A stretch of 64,000 bases of DNA, from the NCBI GenBank assembly GCA_029858565.1, contig JAOUEV010000001.1, positions 43,420 to 107,419 on the forward strand, in the 5' to 3' direction. Position numbers and translations under genes: made by a program. The notes under the pieces are model-generated. The model searched no databases. It had not been told where the DNA came from and worked only from the letters and a program-made list of their open reading frames with translations. This stretch comes from Nitrospirota bacterium. Its GTDB lineage: Bacteria; Nitrospirota; UBA9217. Below are positions 57,336 through 62,536 of the stretch, piece after piece (position 1 is the stretch's first letter; each line of letters starts with the position of its first letter).

Positions 57336-57544
57336 TAAACCGCATTGTTTTTTCTGCATTTTCAAACCGCCCTGAGAGCAGCCATATTTCCCCGCTGTGC
57401 CACAATCGGTTCATCGCATCCGTAACCTATCCGTAACCTGTCCTCTTGTAGTATTCCCCATAGTGAATAACGACGAGTCCCCTGTCAAGCCGGCGCTGGG
57501 CGCTGGCAGGGACACGCCTAACCCGGACAAGCCGGAACTATAAA
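57319..57544 (+). repeat. Leader repeat, copy 1 (regulator tail plus target leader)
   Basis: A 226-base block containing the last six codons and stop of the regulator gene and the 5' leader of the first target gene. It is repeated without gaps at 60193-60418. The last ~60 bases recur at 62218-62279. It includes the hairpin GCCGGCGC-TGG-GCGCTGGC (57489-57507). Confidence 0.85.
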
Positions 57545-57563
57545 ACCAAAGGAGGTAATTATT

Positions 57564-58667
57564 ATGAAAAAGAGACATTTCGGGTTTTTTGCGGCATTGG
57601 TCTTGTGTTTATCATTGATAGCGGCCGCCTGCGGCGGGGGCGGCGGAGGGGGCATCCCGTCGGCGGCTACGCTTACCTCCATCGCCGTAACTCCTGCCAC
57701 CCCGAGCATTGCTCTGGGGACAACGCAGCAGTTCGCTGCCACGGGAACGTTTTCGGACGGAAGCACACAAAACCTGACCACACAGGTTGGCTGGAGCTCT
57801 TCGGACACGGGAAAGGCGACCATCAACAGCGCCGGCCTTGCCACGTCAGTTGCCGTCGGGACAACGACTGTCACGGCGACTTCAGGCAACATCGTGGGAA
57901 CCGCCACTTTGACGGTAACCAACGCGACGCTCGCATCCATCGCCGTAACGCCGGCAACCGCGAGCATCGCTACGGGCGCGACCCAGCAGTTCACTGCCAG
58001 GGGGACCTACTCGGACGGCAGCGCGAAGGATATCACGGCGTCGGTGACGTGGGCCTCATCGGACGTCACGCGGGCAACCGTGAGCGCGGCGGGATTGGCG
58101 ACTGCGGCTTCAAATGCCGCCGGCTCGACCACTATCACGGCGACCTCGGGAAGCGTCTCGGGGAGCGCCGTGCTCAAGATCATCGTCAATCTCCCCAAGA
58201 CCGGCCAGGTCACATCATACGGCACGGGGTCGATCGACGATGGCGCATTGCAAAGAGGCGTTGCCTGGCCGACTCCGAGGTTCACCGCCGGAACGGGCGC
58301 AGAGGTTGACTGCGTGACCGACAACCTCACCGGGCTCATGTGGGTAAAGGCGCCGGATTCCACCATTACAAGGACATGGCAGGAGGCGCTGGACTATGCC
58401 AATGGTTTGGACCTTTGCGGCCACACCGACTGGCGGCTGCCGAACAAAAAGGAACTCAGGAGCCTTGCCAACTATGGGGAGGCCGATGTAGCTACATGGC
58501 TGAACAACCAGGGATTCAGCAATGTGCAGGCAAGCTTCTACTGGTCGTCTACGACGTACGCCGGTCTTACGACGTTGGCAGGGTTCGTCAGCATGTTCAA
58601 CGGCCTCATGGGCTACGACACTAAGGGCGGTAGCTACTACGCGTGGCCTGTGCGCTCCGGACAGTAG
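57564..58667 (+). CDS. Lipoprotein with two Ig-like domains and C-terminal Lcl_C (DUF1566) domain - hypervariable target A
   Basis: A 367-residue lipoprotein (lipobox AAAC, then a Gly-rich spacer). Two bacterial Ig-like (Big_2) repeats occupy about 35-205 (LTSIAVTPATPSIALGTTQQ, LASIAVTPATASIATGATQQ). The Lcl_C / DUF1566 domain follows (DNLTGLMWVKAPD, LDLCGHTDWRLPNKKELRSL), a fold related to C-type lectins and used in DGR target proteins. The last 42 codons (58539-58664) are the proposed variable region, opening YWSSTTYAGL and ending WPVRSGQ. The lipid anchor and Ig stalk would present the variable lectin tip outside the cell. GGAGG precedes the ATG. Confidence 0.88.
   Translation: MKKRHFGFFAALVLCLSLIAAACGGGGGGGIPSAATLTSIAVTPATPSIALGTTQQFAATGTFSDGSTQNLTTQVGWSSSDTGKATINSAGLATSVAVGTTTVTATSGNIVGTATLTVTNATLASIAVTPATASIATGATQQFTARGTYSDGSAKDITASVTWASSDVTRATVSAAGLATAASNAAGSTTITATSGSVSGSAVLKIIVNLPKTGQVTSYGTGSIDDGALQRGVAWPTPRFTAGTGAEVDCVTDNLTGLMWVKAPDSTITRTWQEALDYANGLDLCGHTDWRLPNKKELRSLANYGEADVATWLNNQGFSNVQASFYWSSTTYAGLTTLAGFVSMFNGLMGYDTKGGSYYAWPVRSGQ
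58539..58664 (+). other. Proposed DGR variable region of target A
   Basis: 42 codons compared with target B, same length without gaps. I count 36 base differences: 15 at first, 14 at second and 7 at third codon positions, while the scaffold just upstream has about 8 differences in 185 bases. Variable codons mostly keep a third-base C or T, as expected when AAC/AAT template codons are mutated at both adenines. Confidence 0.68.
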
Positions 58668-58706
58668 GTTATTCGGCCATTTGGTCATTTGAGGTTTCGG
58701 CGAATC

Positions 58707-58888
58707 ATGGCGCAATATGAGCATTTGCCCATATATAAAAAAGGCGATGGATTTGGCCATATACATCGAAAACATCGTCAGGGGTTTTTCGAGATACCAC
58801 AAGTACATCCTGGGCACGGACCTGCGGAACCTGTCCCGCACGGTTGTGCGGCTGATCATCAGGGCGAATTCCGAAAGGAGGAATCAAT
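58707..58888 (+). pseudogene. avd: avd-like DGR accessory gene, frameshifted and truncated
   Basis: From ATG 58707 the frame reads MAQYEHLPIYKK. After the A6 run (58734-58739) the homologous sequence continues one base out of frame as AMDLAIYIENIVRGFSRYHK, YILGTDLRNLSRTVVRLIIR and ANSER. This is the beginning of the Avd/four-helix-bundle family (LPIYKKAxDL, then FPRxxRYxLGxxLR, then RAN). Avd is about 110-120 residues; here only about 60 remain before the ribosome site of target B. The extra A breaks the frame. In DGRs avd sits between the target gene and the template repeat plus reverse transcriptase. Confidence 0.65.
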
Positions 58889-59494
58889 ATGTTGAAGAAA
58901 ATTATGATGCTTGCGGTTGTAATGGTGTTTGCGGCTGTTGCGGCGTATGCCGCGCCCGCGGATATTCCCAAGACCGGGCAGACAAAGTGCTATAACACTG
59001 CAGGAGCGGAGATTGCCTGCGCTAACACCGGGCAGGACGGCGACAAGCTGGCAGGCGTTGCCTGGCCGACTCCGAGGTTCACGGTCGGAACAGGCGCAGA
59101 AGTTGACTGCGTAACCGACAACCTTACCGGGCTCATGTGGGTAAAGGCGCCGGATCCCACCGGAAGGACATGGCAGGAGGCGCTGGACTATGCCGATGGT
59201 TTGGACCTTTGCGGCCACACCGACTGGCGGCTGCCGAACGTGAATGAGCTCGAAAGCCTTCTCCATGCGGAATACACGAATACAACATTGTGCGGCGGCG
59301 CAGGGTGTAGTGACAACGCCGCGTGGCTGAACACCCAGGGCTTCAGCAATGTGCAGGCTCACTACTACTGGTCGTCCAGTACGTATGCCGCTGATACGAC
59401 GTTAGCATGGCTCGTCCATATGGTCTTCGGCGGCGTGTACAGCGACGATAAGACCTCTATATTCAACGTGTGGCCTGTGCGCGCCGGACACTAG
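58889..59494 (+). CDS. Secreted Lcl_C (DUF1566) protein - hypervariable target B
   Basis: A 201-residue protein with a cleavable signal peptide (KIMMLAVVMVFAAVAAYAAP). Its Lcl_C domain scaffold (DNLTGLMWVKAPDPTGRTWQ, LDLCGHTDWRLPNVNELESL) is nearly identical in DNA to that of target A. It lacks the Ig-like stalk and lipobox. The last 42 codons before the stop (59366-59491) are hypervariable relative to A (YWSSSTYAADTT ... WPVRAGH). AAAGGAGG precedes ATG 58889, directly after the avd fragment. Confidence 0.87.
   Translation: MLKKIMMLAVVMVFAAVAAYAAPADIPKTGQTKCYNTAGAEIACANTGQDGDKLAGVAWPTPRFTVGTGAEVDCVTDNLTGLMWVKAPDPTGRTWQEALDYADGLDLCGHTDWRLPNVNELESLLHAEYTNTTLCGGAGCSDNAAWLNTQGFSNVQAHYYWSSSTYAADTTLAWLVHMVFGGVYSDDKTSIFNVWPVRAGH
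59366..59491 (+). other. Proposed DGR variable region of target B
   Basis: The counterpart of 58539-58664, equal in length. Changes include GGT/GCT, CTT/GAT, AAC/TTC, CTC/GGC, GGC/TAC, TAC/AGC and ACT/GAT: both first bases change and the third base stays. Confidence 0.68.
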
Positions 59495-59697
59495 GCCGCT
59501 GCCGGTCTTGCCAATGCGGCAAAATTCAAGCATTGGATACCGGCGATGCGGTCTACGACAAATGCAGCAATTGGGCGGACGGAATCAGCGCAACAGCAGG
59601 TATATCAGGTTTGCCGTATACGACGAATATTTATTGGACATACGGCGCCTATCTGACCTGCGATATGGAGGCGTTGCTCTATTACCTGGAAGACTGA
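59490..59697 (+). pseudogene. Frameshifted fragment, possibly lectin-like (DUF1554 type)
   Basis: One frame reads GLANAAKFKHWI and, after a shift, another reads DTGDAVYDKCSNWADGISAT, then TTNIYWTYGAYLTCDMEALL to a stop at 59695-59697. The first part resembles GLTGTFKAWM of the last gene in the window. It looks like the 3' remnant of a further surface-protein gene, ended by the terminator at 59734. Confidence 0.3.
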
Positions 59698-59733
59698 GTT
59701 TTCGCAGGAATCAGGAAGACACGTAGTGCTTTG

Positions 59734-59765
59734 CGGCCGCCCTCCGGGGCGGCCGTTTCTTTGTG
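59734..59765 (+). terminator. Rho-independent terminator used as intron insertion site
   Basis: Perfect stem CGGCCGCCC / GGGCGGCCG with loop TCCG, followed by TTTCTTTGTG. The group II intron 5' end begins right after it. Confidence 0.85.
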
Positions 59766-60190
59766 GTGCGCCCGGCAGGGCGCACACCCTTGGAGGTGAA
59801 AGTCCTCTACGGACCCTGATGACGGGAACCGTTAGCTGAACCGCAAGGGCTGCCGGGCTCACCGGGGTCTGAAGGAAGCGGTAAGCAAATCTCCGGCCCG
59901 AAGAACATGAAGCGCATACAAGGCGCCGCGTCTGGGCGAGACGGCCATAAGATTCAAAGCCCGATAGTCATTCGGAAGGCGCGGAAGTAGATGCGACGGG
60001 TATATGGGGTGAAAGTGGGTGCGCAATACCCGGGGAGGTCTGCGCGTCATGCGGTAGGAGCGTCGTGAGGGAGTCCGGGGACGGGTCAGCCCGGCAACCA
60101 AGACCCAGGCGCAGCAGCGGCTGTCATCTGCAGCGAGTCCCCTTAAGGCAGGGGAAATACGAACCAGACAGCATCTCAGGACGAATCCTC
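59766..60190 (+). mobile_element. Group II intron, 5' fragment without the encoded reverse transcriptase
   Basis: Begins with GTGCGCCCGGCAGGGCGCAC, the typical 5' splice-site start of bacterial group II introns. It continues with conserved domain I sequence (CTTGGAGGTGAAAGTCCTCT, GACGGGAACCGTTAGCTGAA, GGTCTGAAGGAAGCGGTAAG, ATGGGGTGAAAGTGGGTGCG). About 425 bases are present; the intron-encoded protein and domains V-VI are missing. It ends at the leader repeat copy at 60193. The position behind a terminator hairpin is characteristic of group IIC-type insertion. The fragment cannot splice on its own. Confidence 0.82.
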
Positions 60191-60192
60191 CA

Positions 60193-60418
60193 GCACGCCT
60201 GAAACGCTGATAAATCGCATTGTTTTTTCTGCATTTTCAAACCGCCCTGGGAACAGCCATATTTCCCCGCTGTGCCGCAATCGGTTCATCGCATCCGTAA
60301 CCTATCCGTAACCTGTCCTGTTGTAGTATCCCCCAAGTGAAAAACGACGGGCCCCCCTTTCAAGCTGGCGCTGGGCGCCGGCAGGGACACGCATAACCCG
60401 GACAAGCCGGAACCATAA
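60193..60418 (+). repeat. Leader repeat, copy 2
   Basis: A gap-free repeat of 57319-57544, including a second copy of the regulator's last codons and stop (CACGCCTGAAACGCTGATAA) although no regulator gene precedes it. The hairpin (60364-60382) has GCTGGCGC / GCGCCGGC, differing from copy 1 by changes that keep pairing. It serves as the upstream region of target C. Confidence 0.85.
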
Positions 60419-60515
60419 ATCCGATACTATTCACCACGGATGCACGCGGATGAGCACGGACAAAACTTAAGATAAACGCCTTTATCAATAAGCCATAAAT
60501 AAGGAGGGAAGGGAA

Positions 60516-61634
60516 ATGAAGATGCTATTGAGGCTTTCTTTCACAGTATTGCTGGCAGTCATGGCTCTATCCGGGTGCGGCGGAGGTGGTGGGGAAGGGG
60601 GCGGTGCTCCCGCGTCATCGGCCAAGGCCATTACCGCCTTTTCTCTCGACGGGGTTGCGGGGACAATAAATGAAACGGCAAAGACGATCTCCGTCACCAT
60701 GCCGTACGGCACGAATGTCACGGCCCTGGTTGCGACGTTCACGAGCACCGGGGCGAGCGTAAAGGTAGGCTCGGCCGTCCAGACAAGCGGGACAACGGCG
60801 AATGACTTCACAAACCCCGTGTCATACACGGTAACGGCGGCGGACGGCACAATAGCGGCATATACCGTGACGGTGACCGTGGCCCTGAGCTCCGCCAAGG
60901 CCATTACCGCCTTTTCTCTCGACGGGGTTGCGGGGACAATAAATGAAACGGCAAAGACGATTTCCGTCGCAATGCCGTACGGCACGAATGTCACGGCTGT
61001 CACGGCCCTGGTTGCGACGTTCGCGACCACCGGGGAGAGCGTAACAGTAGGCTCGGCCGTCCAGACAAGCGGGACAACGGCGAATGACTTCACAAGCCCC
61101 GTGTCATACACGGTAACGGCGGCGGACGGTACAACGGCGACATATACCGTGACGGTGACAGTAGGCAAACTCCCGGATACCGGCCAAACGGGAGACTACA
61201 CCGCTACCATCGGAGAAGACAGCGATTATACCATTAACTCTCCCTCTTACACTGATAACGGAGACGGCACAATCACCGACAATGTCACGAAACTTACGTG
61301 GCAGAAGTGTTCCCCGGGACAAAGCGGAGCGGATTGCGCCGCCGGCACCGCGACGGAATATAGCTGGGACAATGCAGGTACAGCCTGCGCCGGCCTTGGG
61401 ACAGGCTGGCGTCTACCCACGCGCATGGAACTGCTCACAATAGCCGATTACGGGGTATCTGCCCCGGCAATAAACGGCGTTTCTTTCCCAGGCACGATCA
61501 CATGGTACTACTGGACGTCCACTACTTACGCGGGCGGTACGACGAATGCGTGGGTCGTGGCCTTCGGCGGCGGCACCGCGGACTGGTACGATAAGACTAG
61601 CGTGAACTATGTCCGTTGCGTGCGAGGACAGTGA
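60516..61634 (+). CDS. Lipoprotein with duplicated domain and C-terminal Lcl_C (DUF1566) domain - hypervariable target C
   Basis: A 372-residue lipoprotein (lipobox ALSGC and a Gly-rich spacer). Two nearly identical ~88-residue domains (KAITAFSLDGVAGTINETAK; DUF5018-like) form the stalk. The Lcl_C domain starts about residue 245 (DNGDGTITDNVTKLTWQKCS) and contains GTGWRLPTRMELLTIADYG. The last 41 codons (61509-61631) open YYWTSTTYAGG and end YVRCVRGQ, the more common DGR target ending. AAGGAGG precedes the ATG. The leader repeat lies ~100 bases upstream. Confidence 0.87.
   Translation: MKMLLRLSFTVLLAVMALSGCGGGGGEGGGAPASSAKAITAFSLDGVAGTINETAKTISVTMPYGTNVTALVATFTSTGASVKVGSAVQTSGTTANDFTNPVSYTVTAADGTIAAYTVTVTVALSSAKAITAFSLDGVAGTINETAKTISVAMPYGTNVTAVTALVATFATTGESVTVGSAVQTSGTTANDFTSPVSYTVTAADGTTATYTVTVTVGKLPDTGQTGDYTATIGEDSDYTINSPSYTDNGDGTITDNVTKLTWQKCSPGQSGADCAAGTATEYSWDNAGTACAGLGTGWRLPTRMELLTIADYGVSAPAINGVSFPGTITWYYWTSTTYAGGTTNAWVVAFGGGTADWYDKTSVNYVRCVRGQ
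60621..61166 (+). repeat. Tandem ~270-base internal repeat in target C
   Basis: Copy 1 is 60621-60884 and copy 2 is 60894-61166, nearly identical apart from a few substitutions and a nine-base duplication (ACGGCTGTC) in copy 2. It encodes the duplicated stalk domain; the high identity indicates a recent event. Confidence 0.82.
61509..61631 (+). other. Proposed DGR variable region of target C
   Basis: 41 codons, same length as target D. Between C and D I count 34 base differences: 15 first-, 13 second- and 6 third-position. The closing TATxTCCGTTGCGTGCG is conserved and could mark the initiation of mutagenic homing. Confidence 0.65.
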
Positions 61635-61668
61635 GTCGGTCATTTAAATTCAAAGGAGGGGGTTGTCT

Positions 61669-62139
61669 ATGAAGAGAGTCCTGATTTCTATTTTGGCGGC
61701 AGGGTTTCTTGGGTTGTATTGCGGCTATGCAAACGCGGGGAGCTACACGGACAACGGCAATGCAACCGTGACCGACAATACCACCGGTCTCATGTGGCAA
61801 CAATGTTCCGCGGGTCTGAGCGGCGCTAATTGCACTGCAGGCATACAAGCTATATACTCATGGGATGATGCAATAACCTATTGCGAAGGCCTGTCGCTCG
61901 GCGGCTTTACAGACTGGCGTCTGCCGAACGTCAGGGAGTTGAGCTCTCTTGTTGACGTTTCGCGGGTCAACCAGTCTATTGATCCCCTGTTTCCTGCTAC
62001 GCAATCAGCCTTGTACTGGTCGTCCACTATTAACGCGGGCAATACGTTATACGCGTGGATCGTGGACTTCAACAGCGGCCGCGTGTACTACAACGCGGTG
62101 TTTAATACGAACTATATCCGTTGCGTGCGGGGACAGTGA
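61669..62139 (+). CDS. Secreted Lcl_C (DUF1566) protein - hypervariable target D
   Basis: A 156-residue protein, with a signal peptide (KRVLISILAAGFLGLYCGYA) directly followed by the Lcl_C domain (DNGNATVTDNTTGLMWQQCS, FTDWRLPNVRELSSL). The last 41 codons (62014-62136) open YWSSTINAGN and end YIRCVRGQ. It keeps several AAC/AAT codons (7, 10, 20, 27, 31 and 33 of the variable region), so it may be closer to an unmutated template than target C. ATG 61669 follows AAAGGAGGGGG; a TTG six bases earlier is less likely. Confidence 0.86.
   Translation: MKRVLISILAAGFLGLYCGYANAGSYTDNGNATVTDNTTGLMWQQCSAGLSGANCTAGIQAIYSWDDAITYCEGLSLGGFTDWRLPNVRELSSLVDVSRVNQSIDPLFPATQSALYWSSTINAGNTLYAWIVDFNSGRVYYNAVFNTNYIRCVRGQ
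62014..62136 (+). other. Proposed DGR variable region of target D
   Basis: The counterpart of 61509-61631; see the count there. Six of its 41 codons are AAC or AAT. Confidence 0.65.
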
Positions 62140-62217
62140 GCCGGCGACTGGGTCATTGGGGTATCTGGGTATGAAGGGGGAGGGGGATGCCGCTATGCCA
62201 ACATCCCCCTCGCATCG

Positions 62218-62279
62218 TACTATCCCCCAAGTGAAAAACGACGGGCCCCCTTTCAAGCCGGCGCTGGGCGCCGGCAGGG
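62218..62279 (+). repeat. Leader repeat, partial copy 3
   Basis: Matches the last third of copies 1 and 2 (TATCCCCCAAGTGAAAAACG onward). Its hairpin at 62257-62275 is fully paired (GCCGGCGC-TGG-GCGCCGGC). It lies before a small conserved-type ORF and the last surface-protein gene. Confidence 0.8.
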
Positions 62280-62316
62280 CGCGCCTGCGGCCGTGTATCC
62301 GGCCGGGAGGCAGGAC

Positions 62317-62523
62317 GTGGAGTGCTACATCGTTCGAATATACCGCCGATACGAGGACCCGGAGAGGAACATCGTCGGGGTCGTTGAAGAGGTGGGACAG
62401 GACGCAAAACAGGCATTTACCAATGACCGGGAACTGCGGGAGATCCTGGCCCCGGAACGAATACGAGCGGGCAGCCACGGCGGCAAAAGCGCTCTGAGCA
62501 GGTCCGGTGAACAGTCTCGTTAA
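62317..62523 (+). CDS. Small hypothetical protein
   Basis: A 68-residue ORF from GTG 62317, after GGGAGG at 6 bases; an in-frame GTG at 62293 is also possible. It reads VECYIVRIYRRYEDPERNIV and VGQDAKQAFTNDRELREILA, a compact cytosolic pattern resembling short conserved proteins of unknown role. The C-terminal 20 residues are less conserved-looking. It lies 13 bases before the next gene and is probably co-transcribed. Confidence 0.6.
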   Translation: MECYIVRIYRRYEDPERNIVGVVEEVGQDAKQAFTNDRELREILAPERIRAGSHGGKSALSRSGEQSR

Positions 62524-62536
62524 AAAGGAGGAATTG

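Noticed and set aside
58728..58742. Programmed -1 frameshift at A AAA AAG inside the avd-like sequence
   Set aside because: The heptamer sits in the wrong frame: joining the two Avd parts needs a +1 step, so an inserted base in the A run is the simpler reading.
59766..60190. DGR template repeat in the gap between targets B and C
   Set aside because: The sequence matches group II intron domain I wording and does not resemble the variable tips; there is no AAC-rich copy of YWSST here.
60621..61166. CRISPR-like repeat array
   Set aside because: Only two long copies inside one reading frame, without spacers; it is a domain duplication.
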